A DNA stretch of 64,000 nt from Camarhynchus parvulus (taxonomy: Eukaryota > Chordata > Aves > Passeriformes > Thraupidae), in assembly GCF_901933205.1 (NCBI RefSeq), contig NC_044571.1, positions 58,775,994 through 58,839,993 of the forward strand, in the 5' to 3' direction. The position numbers and the translations under genes were made by a program. Shown piece by piece: positions 1-13,023 of this stretch (positions are counted from its first letter, which is position 1; every line of letters begins with the position of its first letter). Below the pieces are notes generated by a model. It saw only the letters and a program-made list of their open reading frames with translations, ran no database searches and was not told the DNA's origin.

Positions 1-2967
1 TAAAGCCTCATCAGAGCTAATGTTTTGAATCCTGGCCCTGTCACCTTTCCCAAAAATGCCTCACATCTCATACCCTTGATGATCACCTGCATTGTGAGCC
101 CACAGAGGGCCAGGATCAGCACAGAGCAGCTGCCCAGCAGCCAAGTGTTCTTCACAGCCTGGTGGCCAGGGACAGGATTTTTCCCTTAGTTACAGCTTGA
201 CACTTGTCCAGGTGTTGTTTTCTGCTGAGACATACTGAGATATTATAACTTGCACCTTTCACAGTTACTGTGAGGCAGCTTGTTCACTAAACAGATAAAC
301 AAAAGATAAATAGGGGCTCACTATTAAAAACTAACCCTGGGTCTGTGCTGTATGATTACTGCAATGTTTGAGGCCTAATTTAGTGAAGACTATCTGTGCT
401 TGACTAAGAAATGAGAACATTAAATAGGTTTTGTTTTGAAAAAGGCACTGCCTCCTTTATTTTTTGATTTTTATCTATAGCAATTTGCATTCCCTTGTCC
501 TTACTACTGTCTGGCATGTACCATAATATCATGCTATCCCTTTTAGTTTTGTTCACTTTCCTTTCATACTATCATTTACTTATCCCTTTTGTACCTCTAG
601 TCCGTGGTCTCTGGGTCTCTAATACATGGCTGCACCAATTTCACCACCCCCAGGGCTAGTCAGATTAAAGATTAATGAGTAGACCTTACCCAGAGGCTTT
701 ACAAAGGTTACACATAATTACAAATGGGTCTTTTATGCAGTGCTCAATATGTGAAAGCTACCAAAGAAAAAAAAAAAGGGAAAAAATAACAGAACTTATA
801 GGATTTAAGTCAGCCATTTAAATCTTCTCAAAAAACCCAAACAAGTTAGGAAGTTCTACCCTTTGTTCCAAAGATGGTGATAAAGACAAAAACACCATAT
901 GGTAGAAATTAGTCTACATCTCAGTCTTGCAACATCACTGCCTACTAATTCTTCCTTTGGGTTAAGTAAAATGTTTTGCACTAAGAAGATGTAGAGACAA
1001 AAAGGTCTAAAATTGGTGATAACACTTCAGTTAACTAAATTCTCATATTTGACCATTTGTTAAAAGAAAAAATAATCAACACATTTCTCCTGTAGGAAAA
1101 ACCTTAAAAGATTGCTTAGCCCAGCTACTTGGTGAGAAAGATATATGCCGGCTAATTATCTTAATCTTGTGTCTTTACTCACAGAAATACCTTAAAATGT
1201 AAACTTAGTATCTGAGACAACACTTTCATAAGTGCAAGTTTAAATTTAAGTTCATAGAACCATGGTATCATACTAATGAAACAGTCTGACTTTAAGTTCT
1301 AAATTCCACCAAGTCCCATTTAAGTTAATGGAAAATACTTTGGAATCTGTCTTCAGGCACTGCTTGTTTGCTCCCTTGTTTTAAATCTTTCAGTATAGCA
1401 GATAAATGGAGATTAATAATAAAAAACATTTTAAAAAGACAACCTTCCCCCCCTACTTTTAATATTATTAGCATTTAACTAATGGGCTAAACCTGTCAGA
1501 AATGTCCAAGAAATTTGATACTTCAGTATCAAATCTTTTTGCTTCCAATTCTGGATTGTAAGACTATGTTCTCAAAGGTGCTTTGTCTCTTAGATTTCAG
1601 TTACGCTTAGAGGTGACTGAAGCTCTGTGGAAACACTGCAATTTTTAGTATCATTGCTTTTTATAAATCCTCACTGGTGAAATGACAAAACCTGATTACT
1701 CAAGAACATTTTTATGCAAAAAGTGGCACCATTCACTAGTGATGCCACTCTTCAAGAGTAAGAGACTAACAGAGAACCCATAAAACTACTGAAGCCCTAC
1801 AATTGTTTCTGAAAGTTATCTAAGCCCAGATACTTTGTATGTCTATTTGGATTCTCATGTAAGCATTTGCAATGCAGGTGCTCTGGTTTTTTCTGCTGTT
1901 TTCTTCCTCTTTTGCCTTCTCTTTTGCCTGGGAGCAGTATCTATCTAGCCTTTATTCTAGCCATATAAGAGTTTAAGTCTTTCAGCAAAAGGCTGTTTAA
2001 AAGATATAATCTAAAACTTTGCATTTGACCACTAAGCAACAGGAGTTCTTTGAAACACAAGACAAATTGTTGGATTTCATTGTCTTTCTGATTATTAAAT
2101 ATAACACTTTAGCATTGCATGGTCAGGGACCAGGTCCCTAAGTGATTTGATACACATTATGCAAACAGCTAAACAATCTTTGGATTAATTTAAAAATTAG
2201 AATTTATAATTATTAACTTGTAGCTCTTATGTGATTTATTAAATGTGAATACCAGAATTTGACATAGAGCTCAGATTTTTTTTTTCTCCCACAAGTGAAT
2301 TACTGCAACTCAAAGCAAACATTACCACTTTCAGTTTAAAATTTTCATTTCTGGAATTGTTCTTTCTATTCAGTAATAACATACTTTTATAGCTGATTGC
2401 GAAGTAAATTTAACATCACAATATTTTCGAGAAGGAAGCAAACATTGAGAACCAAAAGGAAAGTAAAACCACCCAGACACATAAGAGAGCACTGTTTTTC
2501 ACTGCAAAATTTGTCTTAAAAGTGAGACAGGTTTATTTAAGCTTTTTATTAAAGAGTGTTGAAACTCTGCTTGATATGTAAGGTACTTCTACATATATAA
2601 ATAGTTTCTATCTCTTTTCTAGACAAAGTTGAGCTACTCTACAAGTAAGGAAGTGATGATCCAAAGGCAAAAAAACTCCAAAATATGTGAAGAAAAGAAT
2701 CTTAGAGTGCTTAAGCTGGAGGAGGGTTAATTATTAAATTTTTGCTTTATTGTAGTTTTTTGACTACAAAATTACTGCTTAGTGTAAAAGAAGCCATGCT
2801 TTTGACACTGCCCTACCAGTAACAGGGAGCCAAGTTCCCTTTTGCAGCATAACCGGAATCTCTTGATTTTTTCTTTTTTTTTTTACTTTGAAGTAAAATT
2901 TTTGACAAAGTATTTCTTTGTTTTCTGAGACATGAATAAGAATTTCTTATTTTAGGTATAGCATTGC
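1..2967. other. AT-rich non-coding sequence, no gene seen
   Basis: There is no open reading frame of note and no repeat family I can name. The first 200 bases are somewhat richer in G+C than the rest. The remainder is AT-rich with homopolymer runs such as those near 768-786 and 2278-2286. It reads as neutral intergenic or intronic vertebrate DNA. Confidence 0.6.
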
Positions 2968-3515
2968 CAGCAGGCTAAGGGAGGGAATCCTGCCCCTCTA
3001 CTCAGCCCTGCTATGGCCACATCTGGAGTGCTGTGTCCTGTTCTGGGCTCTTCAGTACATGGAGCTCCTGGAGCAGGTCTGGTATAGGGCTACAGAGAGG
3101 AATAAGGGACTGGAGCATCTCTCCTGTGAGGAAAGGCTGAGGGAGCTGGACCTGTTCAGCACCAAGAAGAGATGACTCAGAGGGTATCTCATCAATATCT
3201 ATCAGTATCTGAAAGCAGGGTGCCAAGAGGACGAAGCCAGATTTTTTTGGTGGTACCAAGCAGCAGGACAAGGGCAGAAACTGATGCACAGGAAGTTCCA
3301 CCTGAGTATGAGAAGGAACTTCTTCACTGTGCACGTGACCATGCCCTGAAAAAAATTTCCCAGAGAGGTTGAGGAGTCTCTCTCACTGGAGATATCCAGG
3401 AACCATCTGGCTGCAATCCCATGCCGTGTGCTCTGGGATGGTCCTGCTTGAACAGAGAGGTTGGACCAGATGACCTCCTGTGGTCCCTTCCAACCTGATT
3501 CATTCTGCAATGGGT
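2968..3515 (+). mobile_element. CR1 LINE 3' fragment (5'-truncated)
   Basis: This is the 3' end of a chicken-repeat-1 type non-LTR retrotransposon in sense orientation. It opens with the diverged end of the reverse-transcriptase ORF (tctactcagccctgctatgg, then a segment like tctggagtgctgtgtcctgt), which in CR1 encodes a motif of the type LYSALVRPHLEYCVQ. The 3' UTR follows (gagggagctggacctgttca), then the conserved terminal part (gaggttggaccagatgacct and tggtcccttccaacctgatt). The 5' truncation is typical of CR1 insertions. The strand is set by the order of ORF end, then UTR, then terminal motif. No intact ORF remains, so the copy is dead. Family identity is from remembered CR1 consensus features, not a database search. 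Confidence 0.9.
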
Positions 3516-3614
3516 ACAGAAGCAGGAAATAACCTCTGTGTCCACCTCCTGTGGTCCCTTCCAACCTGATTCATTCTGCAATGGGTACAGAAGCAGGAAA
3601 TAACCTCTGTGTCC
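3473..3614. repeat. Perfect 71-bp tandem duplication, two copies
   Basis: Bases 3473-3543 and 3544-3614 are identical by eye over 71 bp. The unit takes in the last part of the CR1 3' end plus about 30 bases of flanking DNA (tacagaagcaggaaataacc). The duplication therefore happened after the CR1 insertion, and the lack of differences suggests it is recent. It could be an indel polymorphism or, less likely, an assembly artefact. Confidence 0.95.
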
Positions 3615-3615
3615 A

Positions 3616-6600
3616 GATTCTAAATATTCTTTTTTGTGGTGTACCAAATTAAGATTCCTCCTGCTGCCTTGGAGATGAGGGAAAGATTGAAAGAAAAGAA
3701 AAGAAAGTAGAAAAGAGATTTGTATTGTCTAGTGATAGATTCTGCTTTTCTTCCAAAGACTATTTTAAAATTACAAAGATGTCTCACAGTTCCCATCAAT
3801 AAAAGATACAGCACAATTCTTTCTCCCTGGACCTGCAGAGCTGAGCCCTCGTCATACAAATAGATCCACACTGGCTTCAGTGAAGCAGCTTGTAGGATTG
3901 ATACAAACACAGACATATATTAATATAAAATTCTGTAATTATCAATGTGCATAACAATTTGCAGGACAGCCACCTCATGTCTGTGTCTGACTGGCTTTAA
4001 TTACATTAAGCACAGCTAAAAATTCTTGTCCTCTTGCCAGGCTGCCGCAATTTTAACTCTGTATGAGGCTTCTAGGAAGGAAAATAAGCCTGTGTGCAAT
4101 CTTTCATATTCATGGACTTCTATTGTTTATTTTTCTTTCTTCTAAGCTTGAAGTAAACAGGTACCTCAGTTACCAATATGAAAACAGAGAATTTTGTATA
4201 GATTACAGTTTGCATGAAAGGAAGGACAGCAGAGCATGCTTGCCAGTGCAAAGCAGGAGAGTAGAGGCATAAACCACATCCTTATATTGTGCAGAAACCG
4301 TTCTGCTGGAACTTTCAATGTGCATGAGAGGCAGGTTTGAATGTCCAGCTGTATTTTCCACTCTTCCTTTTGAAGGTAGAGTGTAGAAACTGGAAATGTT
4401 TTGATTCCGAAGCAGCATACTGAAAAAAAAATTGAGAGGAACTGGAAAGAATGAATATAACATGTTCCTTTCTCTAAAGGGAATAGTCAAAATTACTGAC
4501 AAAGCAATTTCACTGCATGGCTGTGGTTTCTACTGCTGTGTTAAGACTTCTCTTTTTGTCAGTGCCCACCTGTCTGGGTACCTACAGAGCCATGGCAATG
4601 TTACACTCTTACATCAGTATGCCTGAGTACTAAAGGTATTATTATAAGCCAATAGTATGGGCTGCAAAGGACTATGAGATAGTGACTCTGCTACATTTCC
4701 TTTAAAGTGTGCTCCATTGATTTGGTGCTTTTTTCCTGCTGAGTGTGTTTGTATCTTGATGGCTTGCATATCTCCAATCAAGTGACATAGAACATAGAAT
4801 TTAGATTATTTGATTTATGCAATTATAGATCCATTTAACTTATACTAAATTTGCTTCAGTTTTCAGATGGCTGTAGCCAAAAACAGTGAACTGTACCAGA
4901 TGGGTTTACTGCTACTGAAAACAAAAATATTAAACAGCCAAATTGAAGCCTTTCTTCATCTGAATTTTCTCAAGGTCTGCTTTGTTGTGACTTGAATTTC
5001 ATGACAATTGTCTCACTAGGTGACACATGGAAGTGTCCTCAAACCATGGGCCTAGGGTATCACTGCACTCATGTACACATCCACCAGCAAGTAATTTAAA
5101 CTGAACAAAATCAGTTGTTTTTAACTCAATAGCATGGGTTTTATTCAGGTTGCATTCTAAGAAATATGTAAGCTAATGATACCTTCCATTAATACAAAAT
5201 AACATCTTCTATAATTTTCCCTACCTTTAATGTGGTTCTTTTTATCCCAAAACCACTTTGTTGTTCTCTGAAAATATACATACAGAAAAAATGACAGCTA
5301 TTCTGCATGGTGGAAATATGAAAAGATTTTGATTATATTTGAGATTAGATGGATTTCTGAAACATGCAATACAAGTAGGGTGTTTCTGTATTTAATGAAC
5401 ACTACATTTGTAGCAGCAGAAAAAGGGAATACATGCAACATGCAGCCATTTACCTTAGTGCTACAATGTTGTGCTTAGCCTGAATGATCAGGGCTTAAAA
5501 ACTTGTGCAGCCAAGTTGAAGTTAATATGCTAGTACCCCTAAAGAATATGTATTAATTATTGGGGAAATGTAGACTGCTAGGAAAATAAACTGGGCTAAA
5601 CCAAATACCCAACAGTTCATCTCCAACAATGGCCAGCAACAGATGCCAATAGAAAGGAGTAAAATAGGTCAAGCATACAATGATGCTTTCTCAGCCTCCA
5701 GCAATATGTGGCTCTTGGCTTTCCTAAGCCAGAAATGTCATTTTGACGTGGTGTTTGGGGCCAGATTATTAAGAGCTGGGCAGCTGGGGGAAAAAAGGTC
5801 TTTAAAATGGAATGTTTGTACCATAAAGTGTCTATAATAAATTCCTAAAATACTACTCAAATTCAGTTTTCTTATAGATTGTTTACTAAAGAAAACCTAC
5901 AGGAGGCTGTAATATTTATTGCTAATTGGGAGTGGGAAGGTGGCAAAATTATGCAGAGGAACTGAATGTTTTCATTAAGCTATGAAACCTCTATGATATA
6001 GCTCACAGCACCTCAAGAATAATTACTCCCTTGCAAATTGGTTCCTATTCACATGTACTGATGTACCTACTCTTGTGGGCTATTGCGAATTAGAAAAATT
6101 ATTGAAAAAAATCCTGAAATGCCACAGATGTCCCAGTTCAGAACACCACAGCCACAAAACATTTAACGGGAAAAAATTCCAACCAACCAAAGAAACCCAC
6201 AACAAAGCAAACAAACAAAACAACTCACCGAGGAGCAAAATGAAAATAAGGCAGCGTGCTGGATACACTGTCATGTAACCTTTCTACCCAGTTCTTACTT
6301 CCCCTCACACTCTACTCCTCCCCTGAAAACTCACCTAAGGGAAAGTAATCTCAAGTGAGAATCAGCTTCTTGGAGATATAACCCCACAAAATCATACTGG
6401 GGAACATTAATAGATGGGTGGATATATGGATGAAAAAGAAACCATAGTACCTTTAATGCTAATCAATAGAGCTTAATTGGAAACAGATCTCACTGACAGG
6501 AACTATGTTCCTTTAGACCACAAATATGATAAAGAGTACATAATTTGACACAGAAGTTCATCACATTCTAAATAATAAATTTGATATATTACCAAAAAAA

Positions 6601-6689
6601 TTCATTGTGGTATATATATATATTCAATGAATTAAAACTGGCTGATAATCATCACCTAATAGGAATATTTTTAGTCACATCTTACCATG
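3616..6689. other. AT-rich non-coding sequence
   Basis: No supported gene or nameable interspersed repeat. A short GA-rich stretch of GAAAA units lies near 3686-3716, and a short A-rich, CAAA-rich stretch lies at about 6160-6232. The short open frames here (60-100 codons) have no recognisable domain and overlap in opposite strands, as expected by chance. Confidence 0.55.
6611..6623. repeat. (TA)n short microsatellite
   Basis: About six and a half TA units in a row, within an AT-rich flank just 5' of an ancient CR1 relic. Confidence 0.85.
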
Positions 6690-6694
6690 ATCTC

Positions 6695-7460
6695 TTCTTG
6701 CCTCCATACTAGTCAATATTGTTATCAATGATCTGGAAGAAAACATCATTAATGGTAAGGTCTACAGATTACACAAAAGGAGTAAAGGGGTAAATTAGGA
6801 TAAGGACAGGTCAGTTTGACAGAGCAATCAAGTTCACTTATCGAGATGAGACCATCTGAGCATTATCCTTTCTAAAGCAATTGAATTTAAGGACAAGCAT
6901 CTGTGAAAATGGAATTTAGGTCAGAGATGAAGGAAGGAATGGTTTTGAAAAAGTGCTGCTTTTGAAGTGATAAATAGACAGTGTTTCCAACATGATCTCC
7001 TGGTAAAACAAAAAAAAACCAAGCTGCATTCAGAAATGTTCAGCCAAGGATATTCAGAAATTAAAAAAATAAAACTGAGAAGTACAAACTACTTATTCCG
7101 CTGTATATAACCAATAATAATATTAATAATATAGCAAAAAAATTCTGTTGGCTGCAAAAGAGGATGTTTATAAATTGGAAATGTTTAGTGAAGATGTAAA
7201 ATAGCTGCCTAAGACCTGGAAAATCTCACTTTTTCTAGAAGCCTAAAGTTGAGTCCTGTTAATGTACATGGGAAATGTTTTCAGTTGATTTGATCGCTGT
7301 GTATGTCAGGGAAAAATTCCTGGCTAGCAAACAATGATGAAGTTAATCTAGACAAATTTAGAGTAGCAATTAGTGATTTTTTAACAATAAAGCTAGCAAT
7401 TGGTAGAAGAATTTATTTCAAAACATGGTAGAACCTCTGTTACTTGAAAGCCCTACCTCC
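6695..7460 (+). mobile_element. Ancient CR1/L3-like LINE relic, sense strand
   Basis: Bases 6711-6780 translate in the plus direction to a segment like VNIVINDLEENIINGKVYR. This resembles the CR1/L3 reverse-transcriptase block with FNI-INDL followed shortly by an FADDTK-type motif. Here the FADD catalytic box has decayed to a KVYRLHKR-like sequence. Further on, 7340-7455 resembles the CR1/L3 3' UTR, with a leading 'gacaaatttagagtagcaat', a middle 'tttttaacaataaagctagc', and the ending 'acctctgttacttgaaag'. The two segments are in the order expected for one element with internal deletions. Divergence is high, so it is much older than the CR1 copy at 2968. The sense of both blocks agrees. Confidence 0.6.
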
Positions 7461-10400
7461 TGTAAAATATATTCTTCACTCCACTCAAACTTATAGATCC
7501 AGGAAAAAGTATTTACAGAAAAGATGCTCACAAAAATCTGTACATGAATGATCTAAGATATCACTATAGATGAAAAAATAGAAAGAGAGAAAAAAGATGC
7601 CTACAATGAACCAAGGGGAAAGTAGCTTCCTTGAAATATAAAACAAGATTACTTCACTAATGCTGATGGGATATACCAGGATAACCATTTAAATATTTCT
7701 CAACTTTTTACACCTCAATATTCATCTCTGCAGTTCTAAACAAGGCTAGTAGCAGAGGGAATAGATTTAAGCACAACCGGGCCCCAGAAGGAGAGAAGGG
7801 GATGCATTTGCTGGAAAATGGATTGCTGTATAATTTGGACAAGTTTGCTGCTGTTGAGGCACTGAGAAAATGAATGTCCAGTCACCTGTGGTTGATGACC
7901 CTCAGCCAGCAGTGTAAGTGAAAAGTAAGTGACACAGGTCAGAACACAAAGGGAGAGAATCACGTGCAGGACTGAGTCTACACAGGGATGTTGTAGGGTT
8001 GGATAAACATTTTGCACAGTATGTACAGTATTGTTGCTTCTGTGCACTTCATCCAAAACACACTGAGCTCAGCCAAGCAAGGGAGAATATGCACAGGTAT
8101 TGAAGAGGTCCCCACAAGAGGTGGTCCCCTACAAGATGTGTAGCTGTGGCCACCTGCAATAGGTGAGCAACTTCTCAATCAGTCATCAAGTAAAAGTGGC
8201 ACAATCACAGAGAAAAGCCAGAGGTTTGTGTATCTCATGTATCCCTCAACTTCCACACTGTTGCCATGTTTCTGGTTATGACTTGTGAAAACCTGTAAAT
8301 AATTTTATTGTTAGAATGTTACCTCGTTTCCTTTTATTTTCAAAATCAGAGTTTAGGCAATCTAATGATCTCTAGAGTTTTATTTTTCTGTTATTATCTC
8401 CAAATCAAGAAGATCTGGGCTATTCACACAGTAGTCTACAGTATTACAATTGGATTATCTTTGATGATATTTACTTAACATACCCAATACAGGTGAAAAG
8501 CTCATAATAAGAAAGCAACCTGATCCACATCATGGTCCAGACAGAAGAACCTTACATACTTCAGGCTGCGCTGTGGGCTTGCACACACTCTCCCTGAAAG
8601 CCATGTATCAGCCAATCAATCAATGTTTCCAGCAACTGCTAATTAGCAACATTCCAGACTGGACTGCATCATGAGTTGGAGCCACAGAACAACTCAGGAC
8701 AGCCTGTTTGTGTGACAGAAATGTGTTCTCAACACAAGTGCAGATTCTGCCTGATGAAAATTTTCTAAGCATTTGAACTTCAGTGTACCTGTGGCAAATA
8801 AAGCCAGAAGCTCTGTCCTGTTTATAGCTGCAATATATAAAGGTCAAGGAGGACAAGTCTTAGAGAAGCCAGTTTGCTCATAACTGGACAAATACTTCTC
8901 AAAGCAGCTGTTTTAGACAGACAATAAAACTCTCTGAGCATGACCCCATCTCTGAATGCAATAATACTTTTGGGAATACAACTCCAAATCCTGAACTAGT
9001 ATATACTGAGGCAGCTACCTTCCTGTCTCCTACCTTGCTAGAGTAGGTAAAGCTTTTTAAACCTGCTAATGACTATTAGTGTCATAACAGGGAGGGAAAG
9101 AAATTTCTGCCACACACTCAGACAAACATGTCTTTATTTTTAGGACCAAGAAAAAGCACTTTCACCAGCAGCATCCTCCTGGAAGTTTTCAGCCCAGCCA
9201 GAGTACGTGTTCAGCACCCAGGAAATTATCTTCTATGACTGTGAGCTTGCAGCTCAACTTCACAGCTCTCCCAGCAGAGCAATTGCTAATATATGTTGCC
9301 TCTGCGCCATGTAACTGTACACTCACCCTTTTACTCCATTTTGCTGGGTTCAACTTTTATTTCAGAGACACATAAAGGCCATCATCACTGGTAAGAGTGT
9401 TTATAATGGAGTAAGATAAAATATCCTTGATCCATCACACAATTTCTATATGTGATGACTGAGGCTTTCTAGGTGGGCTCTCTGTTTAGCAAAAACCTGC
9501 CTTGAGTATCTCACTGGTATCTCTGGTGACACAATGTGAAAAACAGTATCTGCTCTATAACACAATAAAATTGACCTATAGCTCAGTCTGTTTCTGCTAG
9601 CTGAAGGTTATTTTGCTTTGGCATATCCTTGCAGTGTCCTCTGCTTTAATTAATAATGTTGCTGCCATGTATTATGAAAGTCACTATTTTGCACATACTG
9701 GTATCTTTCCAAATTAGGCATTTTAAAGTTTAAGCCTTAAGAAATGCATAGAGTATTTTCAATCAAAAGCCCAATCTATTTACATGCACAAGAGCTGAAA
9801 GATTTTTCATGCAAGTTGTTGTACTCTTAGGTTTTTATTATTTCTGCTTGAGCAGAAAGCAATAAATATGTCTTGAGACAAGGGAGAAAGTTAATAAAAA
9901 ACTGTCCTTTCCTCTTTGTGCTAGACCCTGTTTTAAAACCAGCTTGTCTTTCATGAACAAATTAATTGGATTAGCTCTGCTTCAGCCACAAAGGACAACA
10001 TTTTGAGTCACAGGCATATTTGTATAATGAACCATCACCGTGCTGGTATAGTAGGGGACTGATCCTGGAATTGCATTCAAACAAGTATTATTACTAGCAT
10101 TAACATTACACTTCAGTTTGTGGGATACAAATAAGATGATTGAAATGAAAGAAAAAACCTGTATGGTGAAATAGAGTATAGAAGGGAGGCTTATCCTACA
10201 CAAGCCAGCTAGTCAGAGGGAAGGTACTCACTGTCAAAAGATATTAAAATGGTGACCCTAGAGATATAGTCAATGAAAATTTCACCCTGGTTTGAGAATA
10301 AGTCAACAAAAGGAATAAGAATTTATTATTTTTTTTAAATAACAAAATACCCATCTATTTATCCTACTCCCTTTCATCATGTTAATAAAATTTTAAGTTG

Positions 10401-13023
10401 AAACTATTACACAGTTCATTTTACACAACACTGCTTATTTTGTTTATGTAAATGGTTTTACCCTTCTCATAATGGCAAGCACTCCAACCTCTATACTTTA
10501 CAGCTTTCATTGATCCTCATTTATGTTTTATAAAAATAATTTTGGGGGGCTTCTAAGTGTTTGTGAAATAGCTCAGAATAGGTCTCTGTCTGCTACTATA
10601 AGAAATAAATGAATAAGAAATAGAATAGTCATGAAGGAACTTAACCTATGAAATTGAAATGGCTGTAGTTTATTAAAAAAAAGTTCTCCTTTAAAAATTA
10701 AAGTGATCTTTTGTTTCTGTTGCTGGCTATTCCAAGGTTGGCTATTGATACTGGAAGTCCTATAAATGACTATTTTCCAGGGTATTATTATGCTATGTCC
10801 TATATGGATCATTTATCACAGAACATTATTATTATTATTATTTGATGCTTTGCTTAAGTGTTCAATAATCATAATGCTTAATAGGAAACAATTGGAATTT
10901 GTTCTTAATTGAGTTCCCAGTAAATTTTTTTAAAGAGGACTGACTTGTCCCTTAGTGGTAAATGAAAAGTTGCCAGTGCATTACACCATTAGAGCAAATA
11001 TCCTCTCCAAAACATATAGAACATCTAGTCATGGCGGACTTTCTGTTGTTTGGGAAGTTGATTTCACAGAGTTATTACCATCAATTACTGCTATTTTACC
11101 TTCTTCCATTACACAAGGGCAGCAGCTTAAAATAAAACCATAACTTCTCATTCTGGATGTTATGCAAACACCCACCAAGAAGTAATGAGGGTCCCAAGAA
11201 ACTTTCAGCTGCAGATTAAGGAGGAGCATTTATCACTAGGCAGCACATCCTGAAGTTATAGATTTGCAGCTGCTGCTAATCTAAGGTGGGAGGAAGGTTT
11301 TTGCACCTACACCTGGCCTGAATTCATGCAGGGTACCATGCATGATGGAGGGCACTGTATTGTAGGCTTCTGCATCCAAAGGAACAGATCCACAGATGTC
11401 TGAAGCTAGGTCTGGAAGATTGGGCATTCTTTAAAGAATCTTTCTATGGAGTCACAAACTGTGGCTTGCATAGACGCTTTCTTTCTTCTTCTTTCTTCCT
11501 ATATTGTTTGTGAATAAAGTATGGGTGATGAATTTTTAGCATCTGTATATATCCACTTGTAGAATCTAGATACACCTTTTAGTTATGAGAGGCATAAATC
11601 CTTATTAACTATTAACTACTGTTATAGGTAGCATAGAATTATTCAAGCAATAAAAGAGTTTATTTTTTCCCTTGGTTAGTTGTAAATGAGCCTAGAGGGA
11701 GCCCAGGAGTTCTAAGTTAAGCTCATTTCATACCTATAGCAATAGCTTTAAAACCTAATCCTGGATATGTTTATACATTTTTAATAGGACCCCAATTTTA
11801 CATAGAGTATCCTCCAGTGGCTTCAGCTGCTGCAGAATTCTCCTGAATAGTTTTCTACTGTTAGGCTCAGCAGGTTCAATGCTTGATTATCTTTCCTCCA
11901 GTTCAATATCTTCTCTTTTCCTTTTGTTATACACCGACAAGGGGACTATATGCAGGTTCTCTGTGGAGAATGTCTTGTACGTGAACATGCAAGCAATGTG
12001 GAATTGATCTGGCTGAATCCAGTATTCAAGGAATTTAATTGAATTATTGAAATTCAGGGTTGAACCCCTGGGACATTGATCCTGTATTGTCAGCCTCAAA
12101 ACCAAGGTGCACTGGCTGCTTGATAATGTGTTCATAGGATTTGCAGTAGAAGGGGTGGTGAATCAAAGCAGTGACAGTATCGCTAACTGACAGAAAACAG
12201 AGGAACTGATGCTGAATACATTTAAAAATAAATCAATATAGACTGGCCTGATTGAACAATTCTGGCAATGTGATATGCTGGCATGGCTGCTGACTTACCA
12301 GCTTAAGAGTAGGCTCAGGATTCATGGTAGCTGGAAAGCTGGAGAGGCCTTTTGCTGCAGCAATGCATTTAACTTCAAGACAGAGAATATTTGCTCATCT
12401 GTTTTCCTTGCCAGAAGCTAGAAACTATTGCTGCAGCTGCCAAGTGAAACAAAACAGGATTAAAAGAGAAAATAAATGAAAAAATAATATCTACAAAAAG
12501 GTAACAAATAAAAATCCAAAGAAATGGCTTTCATCTATACTAATATAAGTGTATGTGCTTTGCTTATTTTCTGCAGATACTAAAAGGATCTTTGAGAATT
12601 TGAGGCTCAGGTCAACTAAAATAAAAAAAGAGAGAATGAGAAAGAAGTTTAAAAACATTAGTGCAAATAATGCTCAGCCTTTACTATCTCTACTGAGACC
12701 TAAGTCACATTCTTCCTCAAGTCCAGCTGCTGGAAAAAGGAGACAAAGCAGAGAGAGCTGCAGGACTATTCTGCCCCACTGCACGTTGTTTCACCCATAA
12801 TTCTCTCTCAGCAATTTGCCTGCTTCATTCAATTTATCATTGTCTGCTTCTCTTGAAATGGGACCTGAGAACACTTGTCTGAGCTGGATTGCACAGCTGT
12901 AGCTTTAGCTTCTGCAAGAGGAGGGCAGCTTTATGGCCTTTCTGCAGCCTTATTCCCTTGGGGGGAATAGGTAATGGACAGTCATTTCTTCTATGGTCAT
13001 GATGTTCTGAAGCCCTAAGCCTG
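7461..13023. other. Non-coding sequence, no gene seen
   Basis: AT-rich unique sequence. A moderately G+C-rich part at 7730-8190 carries two overlapping minus-strand open frames (66 and 106 codons) with no recognisable domain. A short ATT microsatellite is at about 10824-10842. There is nothing else I can name. Confidence 0.5.
10824..10842. repeat. (ATT)n microsatellite
   Basis: About six consecutive ATT units, read directly in the sequence. Confidence 0.9.

Noticed and set aside
3011..3647. Open frames of 66-120 codons on both strands
   Set aside because: They lie in the CR1 3' UTR and the 71-bp duplication, mostly antisense to the element.
7736..8178. Two overlapping minus-strand frames of 106 and 66 codons with hydrophobic runs
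   Set aside because: I looked for a receptor or LINE motif and found none. The frames overlap each other and show no splice or domain support.
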